Below are positions 11,628-22,337 of a stretch of DNA of 64,000 nt, one piece after another (positions within the stretch are counted from its first letter, which is position 1; each line of letters begins with the position of its first letter). Below the pieces are notes generated by a model. It did not search any database. It was given only the letters and a program-made list of their open reading frames with translations, and was not told the origin of the DNA. The stretch comes from Coniferiporia sulphurascens (Eukaryota; Basidiomycota; Agaricomycetes; Hymenochaetales; Hymenochaetaceae): the NCBI GenBank assembly GCA_002794785.1, contig NBBA01000005.1, positions 1,116,001 through 1,180,000 on the forward strand, given 5' to 3'. Made by a program: the position numbers and the translations under genes.

Positions 11628-14600
11628 ATGTCTCGTCATCGTGCCGTCAGGAACATGAACATTGAGGGCACGTAATCCTCATACGCATATAACTATCGGT
11701 CTGACTCGCATGCAGAGGAGCTGGAGGTCGACGCGATATCCGAGGAGGAGGAAATATCTATCTCTCCGGAAGAACAAGGTTGGTGACAACATGCCCACCA
11801 GTTACAAACCATTAATAAACGAATTGTATTAGTCCAGCTAGAAGACGCTGTCGACCAGGTCAGAGAGATCATCGGAACAGAAACCGTCTCAGGCATTTCC
11901 GATGCTTTCTTAAGAGATGTAGTCTGGAACAATTACTTCGACGTCGGCCGTAGTGTGGAAGAGGTCCTCGGTGTGTACTTCATCCATCGTCTACTTCCAA
12001 ACCGGCGCCGTTCCGGTCTCAAGTCTTATTCACTTTCTTCAGAGGAAAAAGAGCGCAGGCAGATTGCCAGTGATCGTAAAGGTGAGCTTAAGACATTCTT
12101 TCCGCCTTTCGTGCCCGTTTTAGTGTTTCAATCACATCCACATCCTCCCATCCTGTCATCGCGTGTTGTATAATTATGTTCTGTGTGTATTGCGTGTAAC
12201 GGACTGTAAAGCGGAAGAGAGCGAAGGTGCTTGTTTAAATCCACCCACCACCTACGTATGTCTTTCATTCGTACTTTCACTCACGTCCCGATCAGACCTT
12301 ATGGACGATAGAGGCCTTCCCGTGCCACCACCTGGTGAAGAGGATTACCTTGGGAATTTCTATGCGGATCCGGCTGCGATTATCCCCCAGTCAAGTGGGT
12401 TCACTAGGCGCCTCTCAACGATATCTGAAAGGACAGAGAGAACGGAGAGAACGGAGGAAAGCAGGCCTTGGCCGTCGCACCAGGAGCTATTGGCGGCGCA
12501 CGCGCCTCGTCGACCGCCATCGACACCAACGACAAGTTCTTACGGACAGGTCATACATCCCTCTTCGAGTACATTTGGATTTGCATCAAAGGGGCCGTTA
12601 GCAGAAGACGAGCATTCCGTGCTAACTACATCTGATTTCGGCCAAGTCATAGGTCAGTCTGTAGATTGCACAACCAACTAATGGATTGACTTACATAATT
12701 CCAAACACAGATACTGAGAGAGTAGTGGATCCAAATGACATACATCCTTCACCATCTCTCTCTGCTCTTCGTCATTTGTCAATAAGAACACCGAGTCCGA
12801 CCCCCACTGTGAGGTCTGGAGAATCTGTATCAACCGTCCAGCCTTCGCGTCCAATAGAACGTTATCCGGAATCTGAGACCGTAGAAACTCCTTCCGGTTT
12901 TGCCGAGCCACTTTCTTCTCAAACTGGACCCGAGGTACATCGCCAGAAACTGTCCGATAACTCTTCGGAAGTCATTCATAACCTCTCTCAAGTCGGCCCC
13001 GAACGCAGCCATTCCCAAAGGTCACGTCCTGAGCGTAGTCAGTTACGATCAGGGTTTTCACAGGTCTCCTCAAGGGGAGCGCCAGAAGTACCAGCGACAG
13101 CTCTTCCGAAGTCCAAACTGGCGTCTTTGGCCAGTTCACGCGCACTTTCCAATAGGTCCAAGCCGCGTAGCGAGGCTTCCTTGTCGTACATGAGCACGGA
13201 GTCTACAGCGACATACCCAAATTTGCGACCCAAGTCTCTGAGCTCGGGCTCGACTTCTGTACTAAACTCGGCCGTGCAACGAGAGGTTGACGCTGCCGTA
13301 CGGGCGGGTGTAGCGTTGAATTCGGACTTACAGAAGGCAAAGGTTAGGATGTCGAGGGCAACGAAGGAGCCACTTCCTTCCCCTCACCCTCCTCCGTTTA
13401 TTCCATCCACGCCGCGATCAAATGTGACAAAAAGGCCAACAGCACCAGCTCCAAGTCATCCTCAACCTACGTTAGTACCACACAAAAATACGGCACGGGA
13501 AATAGTTGCTACAAAAGAGGAGAAAGAGGAGAAAGAGGATACCACAGTACAGGAAAGTAGCGCGGCACAGAAAACGGAAAAAGACAGCACGGCGCCTGAA
13601 GAAAACACTGAAATGCCTGAGCCTGTTCCCTTTGTGCCTAGCACTTCCCCGGCTCCAAAGCCTCCAATGTCCAAGCTGACACTTTTAGCCCAGACGAAAG
13701 CAGCCGAACGTGAGCATACGACCAGGAGGATCAAAAAACCCCGTGTCCTTGCACCGCCCTATGCGACGACAGAATACCTCACGCCGACGTCCAGCAGCAG
13801 CTCAGTGACAACTGCAATTACTACATACACACAGACACCAGACAACATGGTGTCCCTCTCACGCGCAAAGCTGCCTCCATCGTATCCACCAGAGGGGCAG
13901 GATGCGGTCGACTCAGGCACAAAGAAGCAATCCAAGCTAGCAATGAAGGCGAAGAAGTCGCATCAAAAGCCTTCAACAGAGGCTATCGAGAATGCGGAAC
14001 GAGCTGCACTGGAATATATGCGCAATCGCGCACAGGACCCACTTTACGACGGCAAATTTGGCGCCTCCGGCGCTGCGCCCTCACCCTTTGCCTCACTGCT
14101 AGTCGACGATCTTATGCGCACCAAGAGATCAACTCAGAAGAGTAATGCCGCGCATGAAAAGTCGGAAGAACGCATGCGGAGGAGGCAGCGCAAAGAGGCG
14201 CTCTTACCAATGCATCTGCTGAACCCGGCTGTGCTTAAATCAACTGTGTTCGCATTTGACGTGCCGAGTCCGGATGATGTTGTTATGAGCGCGCGATGGG
14301 GAACGGCGCTGGACGCAACGCGCAGTGGCTCAAATCTTTCGAAGCAGCAGCATTCTGGTGACAAGAGCAACCGTGTATCAACAGTCTCTCTTCGTTGAAT
14401 GGGCTGTGTGCGACAAACTTCACCTCATTTTGCCTAACTTATTAACTTCGTGGACTGCCTATCTTATTCCTTCTATCTGATTTGCCTGGCTTATTTATTC
14501 CCAATCTATTCTAAATGCTAACTTACTTCACAAGCGGCTCGAGAGCGCGAGAAGGCACAGAAAGCGAAAAACAAACAATTAGAGGGCGTTCGGTCCGGGC

Positions 14601-16623
14601 CTAACTCAGCAACGACGTCCCGCTCATCTTCGCCGGCGCCTTTGTCACCAAAATCGAAGGGCGGGGGTCAGTCAACCGGGATTCGTGGCAAGGCTGCAGC
14701 AACTACGCCGAAATCCCCTTCACAGAAATCCCATCTGGACCAACAGGCGCTCGATATCTTTTCTCTTAATCTCGAGGAAAAGGATGTGGACGAACCTATT
14801 TATGAGGCACCGCCTAAAATGACGCTTGCACGCGATAAAGTGCTCGAGGAAGCACGTAGGGCCCTTGATGACAGTGCCAAGAAGGCAGTGAGCCTTGTTG
14901 TCATCGGTAAGTCCTCTGGACTTTTCTCAGCCATTTGTAAGGTGCCAATCACCGTTTTGATATAGGACATGTTGACGCGGGCAAGTCAACATTGATGGGC
15001 AGATTGCTATATGAGCTTGGACTTCTGGACGAGCGTAAGAGGCTGGCAAACGAGCGTGAAAGTAGCAAGATGGGCAAGGGCAGCTTCACATGGGCCTGGG
15101 AAATGGACGGAACGCTTGAGGAGCGCTCAAGGTTGAATTTAAATTCTTAATTTTATCATTCCAGTGTTAATACCGCTTGCAGGGGTGTGACTATGGATAT
15201 TGCGCTGCAGACATTGTCGACTCCCAATCGGCAGATCACCATCCTCGATGCTCCCGGACATAAGGACTTCATACCCAATATGATATCCGGTGCGACACAG
15301 GCGGACTGCGCATTGCTTGTTGTCGATGCCGCGACTGGTGAGTTTGAAGCTGGCTTCGACAAGGGCGGTCAAACGCGCGAGCATCTCGTGCTGGTTCGCA
15401 GTCTTGGTGTGAGCCAGGTTGTCGTGGCAGTGAACAAACTGGATCAGGCGAGTTATGCAACGCTTTACTTTATGCATGGAGGCTAATTGTGATTTTAGGT
15501 AAAATGGGAGAAAGACCGCTACGATGAGATTGTCGAAGTGCTGAGACCTTTTCTCGCACAAACTGGATTTAACGCATCCAAAGCGCAATTTGTTCCCGTC
15601 GGCGCCCTTTCTGGGATAAATCTTGTTGTCAGAGAGGGCCAGGAGTCCGGAGCTCTTAACGCATGGTACAATGGGCCCACTCTTGTTGATTTACTTGGTA
15701 TCTTATCTTTTTTTTTTTGCTCAGCTGTCCTTTTTTGCTGACGAATTTTGTAAAGACAAGCTCGAGCCCCCAGCACGTGCCATTAGTGCCCCTTTGCGAT
15801 TTCCAATCTCAAATGTGTTCAAGGGGATGACTGGAGGCACTGCGGTTTCTGGGAGGCTTTCCAGCGGTGTCGTTCAGGTGGGCGAGCAATTGCGCATTTT
15901 ACCGGGCGACGAGAGTGCTGTTGTTAGGTGTAAGTTCTTTATCACAGTTTTGGCACTTTGAAGACGGGTTCCTGATTTGAAATTTTGAAAAAGCCATCGA
16001 AGTGGACGATGCTAACGTTCCCTGGGCAGCGGCTGGCTCGAACGCTACGCTCTACCTCACGAACATCGACCCAATTCATCTGAATATCGGATACGTGTTA
16101 TGTACCACGACGGATATCATCCCGCTTACGACATCGTTCACCGCACGCATCATCGTATTCGACGTCCAACTCCCCATTACTATCGGAGCACCGGTCGAGC
16201 TGTTCCACCATTCGCATAACGTGCCTGCAGTGTTGACGAAGTTCATCGCCACGCTGGACAGGGCTACGGGGGCGGTTGTAAAGAAAAATCCAAGGTACCC
16301 GAGATTCTTCCGGAGCCAGGTCATCATGGTCATTGCGCTGACTTTGCCTTTTTAAAAAATAAATATCCAGGGTGCTCACGAAGGGAACGTCTGCAGAAGT
16401 GCAGATTACGTTGCGCACGACAAGCATGTCCGGACCTGCCTCGAGGGTGCAGCCGATCCCTCTTGAACCGTTCGCTGTCAACAAGGAAATGGGACGGCTA
16501 CTTCTTAGGCGTGGCGGCGAATCGCTTGCAGCAGGTATGGATGAGAAGCCAAGATGATTGGCACCGAGCCCAACTGACTGGCTATTTCATTTAGGGATTG
16601 TACTGGACGTAAATTCGAAATGA
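11628..16623 (+). CDS. HBS1: HBS1-like translational GTPase (ribosome rescue)
   Basis: HBS1 with Dom34/Pelota rescues stalled ribosomes. Fourteen exons sum to 3,954 nt, exactly 1,317 residues. The N-terminus is [13 protein letters not shown], the family's start, followed by the HBS1_N helical domain ([25 protein letters not shown]). A very long Ser/Pro-rich linker follows (exons 5-7, about 12.3-14.9 kb). The GTPase domain has GHVDAGKST (G1), GVTMDIA (switch I), DAPGHKDF (G3) and NKLDQ (G4). EF-Tu-like domains 2 and 3 follow to VNSK at the stop. Exon starts: 11628, 11716, 11833, 12043, 12296, 12711, 14535, 14966, 15183, 15499, 15756, 15994, 16371, 16595. Two introns (11668-11715 and 15448-15498) appear to use GC donors. 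Length is about twice that of yeast Hbs1, all from the linker. Confidence 0.93.
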
Positions 16624-17001
16624 TACAAGTAGATTTAGAGGTGATGATCAATCCCATTGTAAGCTGAGGCAATGATGTACTCAAGGGTGCACCGCTGTGG
16701 TAAATATGTATCAAACACGATGCAAATGAGGTCTTAAATACAATGTATACTACTAGGAAGAGGGCCAACAAAGCGGAGAAGATAACAGCCGTAAAGAAAA
16801 ACAGAAAGAAAGAAATCTATTCGCGGGAGATAGCGGGAGCTGAACCGAAAGTAAAACCATCGGAGACATGGGCGTAGTTATGTGTCGCAAAGCTAACTCT
16901 CGGAAACTGAAATGGGATGAATCAAGCACAAAAATTCCTCGAGAATGAAAATTGAATCGTGAAAGGCGTAATTAGCGTATCCAGCATCAGTGTATACACT
17001 A
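16624..17001. other. Convergent intergenic region
   Basis: 3' ends of HBS1 and the CBM48 gene converge here; purine-rich stretch near 16790-16820. Nothing else seen. Confidence 0.5.
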
Positions 17002-18236
17002 TCATTTTTTGTCCTTTCCATGCGACGGCGACCGCGCCTTCCTGCGATCCGGACTGAGGGCTGCCTTGATCTTTCCCAAGATAGACAACCGCTTTTTGCG
17101 CTTCCCACCCTCAAACTGGTCTGTAGGGAACGATTGCTTTGCCTTTGGTGTCGACGGTGCAGACGAGGAAGGTGCTGTTGACCCGGTCGTCGTTGTAGAG
17201 TCACGCTCGTGCATACCGTTGGTCTTTATAGGCGTGACAGGAGCAGAAGGCGCAAGCTCTTTTTTAATTGTCGGAGGTGTGGAAGGTGCAACATGTGTAT
17301 CCTCTGTCGCCTCCCGCGCAACTGGCTCCGGAGCAGGCTCGGGTGTGGGCGTGACTTCGACGCTGGGCGAAGGCTCCTCGACGGACACTGGTCCTGGGAT
17401 CACAGCAGGTGTAGCTTCAACGGCAGGCTCGGGGGTCGGTTGAAGTGTGGCTTCGGGAGTGAACTCTTCGGCTGAAGGCGCATGCGTCGAGGCGTCAGGG
17501 CCCGAAGGTTCAGAACTCGGCTCTGGCTGAGATAAGGGTCCGATAAGTCCTTGCAAAAATTAATTTAATAAGCGATCGTGTCTTACTTCGGTATTAGTCG
17601 TGGAATCAAGAACGGGCTGGATTGCGATTGAAAGGTCCGGTGACATCTCAACTGGAGCATCGTCGCTCTAAGTTTAGAGCATTAGCAAGTGTGCTATACG
17701 CGTGCATGAAAAGAGGTTATTTTCACCTTTATGTCGGCCGGAGGGGCCTCAACAATAGCCTCCTCTTCAGCCTCAGGCACAGGCACATCGGCTGGCCTTG
17801 CTTCAGAGACGAGAGTAGGTGCAATAATAGCTTCCTCTGCGGAAGCATTTGGCTGGGGCCTTTCAGGCGTGTAAGCGACATTGTTCACATTGCCAGCCGA
17901 ATCCACTTCAATAGGATGGCCCAAAAGGGTCTGCCAGTTTCCATCGATGACGAACTTGTAGAGAATCTTGCTCTCCCAGGGCACCGCAACCGAACCCGCG
18001 AATCCAGCCGGGATGCGGTTCAGATGCAACGACGAAGACCACTTTTGGGAGAAAGTCAGTGCTTCCGCGCGATTTACATATTATACAGGAAACGCACGCC
18101 GTCAAACGTTCCGGTGACTATTACGTCGGTGGCTTCGACGTAGGGCCTGTATGTCACAAGACATGAGGACACAGAAGGACAGGGAGAAGGATGAGGACAC
18201 ATACCACACAAACTGAAAATCGCAAGTGGCTGCCAT
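17002..18236 (-). CDS. CBM48/AMPK-glycogen-binding-like protein (CRP1/MDG1 type)
   Basis: The start MAATCDFQFVWP (18236) is followed, after a short intron, by YVEATDVIVTGTFDGW. That is the hallmark of the AMPK1_CBM/isoamylase-N-like fold, and it continues with LHLNRIPAGF, WESKILYKFVIDGNWQT and NVNNVAYTPE. Two further introns precede a long disordered Glu/Pro/Thr-rich part (PEPSSEPSGPD onward). The C-terminus is strongly basic, with KRKKRLSILGKIKAALSPDR. Yeast relatives Crp1 and Mdg1 have the same plan: N-terminal CBM48 plus disordered tail, with cruciform-DNA or pheromone-signalling links. Whether this one binds glycan is unknown. Divergent from an FAD oxidoreductase. Confidence 0.82.
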
Positions 18237-18762
18237 GAAGATAGTCGTAAAGTGTAGGAGTACAAGATGCGGAGGGTCGTGAGTGAGGCGTGCGCAGATC
18301 CGGGATAGAGCGGGATCAAATGCAAAAAGAGGAATTGAGCTAGACGAGAAGTGAGATTGCAGCCCGGGAGTTGAAGTAAGAGTTGTACCTGACAGGCGAC
18401 AATCGATGTCTTGTGGGACGCAGCTGTTGGGGGAGAAGGGGAAGGAAGAAGAGAGACGATGGTGGGTGGAGGAGAAGAAGAGGACGGAGTCTGATTGGCC
18501 TTGCAGCCTGGCCTGGTCAAATGTCTTCTATTCATCGGCTCAGAGCAAAGCACGTGTGGGAAAAAGAAAAGCTGACACGCGCTCGGCTCTGGTTTTAGTC
18601 CGCGACTTTGCTTTTCTGTTCGGCCAAGCATCTCTTGATACACGGTGTGCCACCCGCGACGTACGTTCGATCTGCGCTCTCCTAGACCCGATGCAAGCCT
18701 GTCTGCCTCAGCCATATATTTAATGTCTCCATCCACCGCACCCAGTCTTTCTCTTGCACACC
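18237..18762. other. Divergent promoter region
   Basis: Lies between the CBM48 gene and the first FAD oxidoreductase. Purine-rich on + at 18425-18490. The only clear element is the TATA-like sequence listed separately. Confidence 0.5.
18715..18723 (+). promoter_or_regulatory. TATA-like box of FAD oxidoreductase 1
   Basis: TATATTTAA lies 40 bp upstream of the first in-frame ATG (18763). That spacing would give a very short 5' leader and favours 18763 over the later ATG at 18817. Confidence 0.5.
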
Positions 18763-20534
18763 ATGGTCGTCCACTCCCCCGCCTCCCTGTTCTCCAAGGG
18801 CTCCGCCCTCTTTGCAATGGCTAGCTTTGCTCGCTTCGGAGATGCCTTTAAAGGAGACATACTTACTCCCGGTGACCCTGACTATGAGTTTGCAATTCAG
18901 CGTTGGGCCCTCAACGCGACCAGACGCGCGAGAATCGTCGCTCTCGTTAAGGATGCCCAAGATGTATCGCTTGCCGTCACTTATGCTCGGGAAACGGGCC
19001 TTCCTATCGCTATACGTGGGGGCGGACACAACCCCGCTGGCTCGTCCTCGTCCGAAGGCGGTCTCGTAATTGACTTATCCAAGTACATGAACGGCTGCAG
19101 CGTCGATCCAGACAATAAACTGGCCTACGTTGGCGGAGGTGCCATCTGGAAAACTGTCGACGAAACCGCTATTCAGTTCGGGCTCGCGACTGTTGGAGGT
19201 ACCGTCAATCACGTCAGTATATTACTCCATATATGCGTGCCATCGTGGCACTTATCCCCGTTTCTCAAAATAGACTGGAGTCGGAGGGTATTGATGCACA
19301 TATTTCCTTGCAAACAGACCCTCATGTTTTGGCAGACTCACCCTTGGAGGAGGCTACGGATGGCTGAGTTCCACTCATGGATTGGCCATTGACAATGTGG
19401 TCCAGGTTGGCATACTGGATACTTATAGATGCATATTTTGATATACTCTTCACAGGTAACTATGGTTGTGGCCGATGGTTCGATCCTGACCGCCAACGAG
19501 AACAAAAACAGCGATCTCTTCTGGGCAATCCGCGGCGGTGGCTGTAATTTTGGCGTCTGCTGCGAGTTTGTATACCGACTCCATGAACAGCGGCGGTCTG
19601 TCTATTCGGGTGTCTTGATATTCCCGCCTCCTCTTTTCGACCAGGTCGTCGAGGTAACTGCCGAATGGTGGAAAAGGAGACCAGGCCCGAAAACCTCTCT
19701 TCTGCAGGTAATATCGCGGGGTCCGGCCCCAGATTATGCGGTACGCTTGGCGAATGTCTGTTACGTTCGTCTCTGACATGTTCCTAGCCATGTATAGTGG
19801 TAATACCCTTTTTCAATGGCACCGTTGAAGAAGGTAGAGAGGAATACAAGGCTTTCCTTGACCTCAGTAAGCTCCTTCCGTATTCTATGTCTCCAAATAT
19901 TCTTATGCTGGCCGTAGACCCCATCGACTTAACTGGAGAGACACCATACGAAAAGTTGAATTCTCTCCAGAACCCTAACGTTCGACATGGGCAGTGCATC
20001 TATATGCGCGGTGTTACGCAGCGCGAGTACTCTCCAGCAGTTGCCAAGCAAGTGTTCGAGAGCATGAGCAAGACGTCCTCAAAGGACTTTCGAATCTCCG
20101 TTTTGTTCGAACTTTTTCCGCTCGATAAGATTAACAGCGTTGCGAATGACGCGACAGCGTTCAACCTTCGCGGGCCGGACAGCAACGTCCTGTGCATCTG
20201 CGCATGGGACGAGAATACGCTAGAACTTGGAGCCAGGGGCAAGAGTACAGCGTGTGCGATGACGGACATCATATCGGGCGCAGAGGAGACGCCAGAAGTA
20301 TCGAAGATGAGGGCATATGGTAACTATGGTGCGTCTAAATTTGGATTGGGCTTCGTTGTAGAGAAATGTTGTTCTTATGCCGGCGATTCGCTAAACCTAG
20401 TCGGCGACGAAAAGCTCGAATCCGACAGAGCAAGGAAGGTTTTCGGTGACAATTATATGAGGTTGCAGCAGATCAAGAAGCAGTATGATCCTGATGTTCT
20501 TTTTTCCAAATGGTTCACTATTGTGCCAGCATGA
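18763..20534 (+). CDS. FAD-linked oxidoreductase 1 (PCMH/BBE type)
   Basis: Flavoenzyme of the berberine-bridge/6-hydroxynicotine-oxidase superfamily; substrate unknown. Exons: 18763-19212, 19274-19287, 19336-19405, 19456-19740, 19788-19866, then 19918 on; a further intron 20329-20400 is likely and frame-neutral. Product about 480 residues. [12 protein letters not shown] carries the histidine expected to bind FAD covalently. [20 protein letters not shown] is the second flavin loop, with Asn-His where bicovalent enzymes have Cys, so single covalent attachment is likely. The BBE domain ends RKVFGDNY...YDPDVLFSKWF. Exon 2 has only 14 nt. Start alternatives: ATG 18763 (used) or 18817 (MASFARFG, aligned with the paralog). 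Paralog at 24147. Confidence 0.88.
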
Positions 20535-21110
20535 GGCTATGTGCTTGGGAACCGGGAAAAGGCCCCAGTATTGTCGACCCATGCATATAGAGTAACTCTG
20601 CACGGCCAATAGATCGTTCTTGTTAGTACTTTTCGACAAAGTCGAACGAACACGCGCAGATCAGCGTCGATCCGCGTGATCTGCAGTTTATCAACAATTT
20701 TCCAAACGAATTACCTTTGTATTTTAGCCTTGTTCTGCGCATTATCGGTACTAACGTCGAGGCCTGTGTATCACACGCAAGGTGGTGTTAATATAAGCAA
20801 AACGCGACCGCTTATGGAGTCCTGTGTAACCAGACTGCGGCGACGAGGACAATAGACTTGTCCCAAAATAAGCACCCTTTTTGTCCTTGGGGCGGCTTAT
20901 AACTGATTTGATCCCGCAAGAGCAATTCAAAGAGCTAGTCTCTCACATAGCCCCCTTTACTCCTACGCATACTTAATCCCAGCTCCTCCCTCTCAGACAC
21001 TAATCAACATCGTCTGCGACGACCTTCTTCAACGTATCCTCCGAGTCCCTATATCGCTCTACGTTTTTACGTCCTTTATTTCAACCCAATTTCCAATCAT
21101 CACTGTAACA
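20535..21110. other. Intergenic region
   Basis: 3' flank of FAD oxidoreductase 1, with the inverted repeat listed next. It continues as a C/T-rich stretch (20940-21110) that looks like the promoter of the small downstream gene. Confidence 0.5.
20656..20684. repeat. Inverted repeat with 8-bp perfect outer arms
   Basis: GCAGATCA at 20656-20663 pairs with TGATCTGC at 20677-20684. Inside, GCG and CGC pair around a TCGATC loop with one bulged base. It lies about 120 bp downstream of the oxidoreductase stop. A 3' UTR hairpin or a protein-binding palindrome are both possible. Confidence 0.55.
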
Positions 21111-21493
21111 ATGGCTATCACTTCCTACGACTCCCCCGCGCACTACTCCGCCAGCGCCGTGGCGCATTACCTGCAGAATGGTCCTCAACGGCCGAGGTGA
21201 GTCTGCGGCAAGCAAGCCAGGCCTGGGCCCCGCCAAGTTCTGACGGAAGCATTTTTATTTTTATTTTTATTAACTGTTGTTTTTCCCCCGCTGCCAGCCG
21301 CACTGCCCACATCAGCGTTGATGCCGCCGGGCCCTGCCACATGAATCGGCTGTACACGAAATTCGTTCGCCGCGCATGGAAGCGCGTTACCCGCGCGACG
21401 CACAAGCCAGAGCGTGCGTCGGTGTTACCGGACGGTTTCGTCCTGATCAACGCACGCCTCAATTCCCGTCGGCGGAGCGTCCTTTTTGCGTAA
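21111..21493 (+). CDS. Small basic hypothetical protein
   Basis: Two exons (21111-21196, 21298-21493) encode 93 residues, starting MAITSYDSPAHYSAS and ending NSRRRSVLFA. The second half is basic (KFVRRAWKRVTRATHK). The 101-bp intron has a good GTGAGT donor and a T-rich stretch with ATTTTT repeats before CTGCCAG. A long C/T-rich leader precedes the ATG. I recognise no family. It sits between the two FAD oxidoreductases. It could be a real small gene or a chance pair of open frames. Confidence 0.45.
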
Positions 21494-22337
21494 ATCAGCC
21501 CGACGACGACTCGGATGCCGGCGGCTCGGATCCCTTTGCCATGATCTTTATTATTACGTCCAGCGAGCCTGGACGACTTTCACGTACTGCATACTGCGAT
21601 GAACTTTATTTTAATAATTAGTAATTTAATGGACTCCATCCCCCGAGATTCATGTACTGTACTTCAAACCCAACCCACTTCCACGTGGCACATGATATCA
21701 CGAGCGCATTCTTCCGACGTATACACGGACGTTACGTTATGATCTTCTATTAGCACACATTCAATTGTACTCGCAGCTTCTGCGTAATCTTGGCTTTACT
21801 AATGCACCGTTATCGCTGTTTCCAAAGTTCGAGTTCCCGAGTTCCCGTGTTCTACTGCGGGTATTCTGGAGGTCCAGAGGCCAATCGGTAACAGTGGTTA
21901 CCGCCCTAGACCCCAGGAGTCGAGCCGTCGCAGGAACATTACATAAATAAATGGAAAACAGCACATTTATTCCAGAACAGAAGCCAAATAACATAGATTG
22001 AAATATACAACGTGTTCAGACAACACGCAAGATGAATAAAAAAAGGGTGAAGAAGTGCGGACGATAAATGGCTGGCCTGGCGTGAGTACGTGATACATAT
22101 ATGGTACAGTGGAGGTGCGGAGTAATGTCCTTGAACGGTCGGCAAGCTCGATTTGTAGGGGATACATACTAGGAAGGCTGCAGTAAAACGTGCAGCGGGA
22201 TCTTTGGGGTGTGTGAAAGGGGGTGAGTGATTATTGGGGGGGTTGATGAGAGGGGTGGGTGATGAGTGGAATGAGGGGGAGGTGAAGTGGGGCCCTGATA
22301 AGGGGCTACGATGTGCGTTTTTCGAAGCAATTCACGT
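21494..22337. other. Convergent intergenic region
   Basis: 3' flanks of the small gene and of the tyrosine-rich protein gene. AT-rich around 21945-22060, G-rich simple sequence at 22200-22300. No supported gene. Confidence 0.5.

Noticed and set aside
18074..18817. 247-codon minus-strand frame covering the CBM48 start region
   Set aside because: Only its end (YVEATDVIVTGTFDG) is real; the MAATCDFQFVWP exon plus intron gives the proper CBM48 start.
19470..19495. GGTTCGATCC, similar to a tRNA B box
   Set aside because: It is within the conserved VADGSILTA coding segment of FAD oxidoreductase 1, with no tRNA fold around it.
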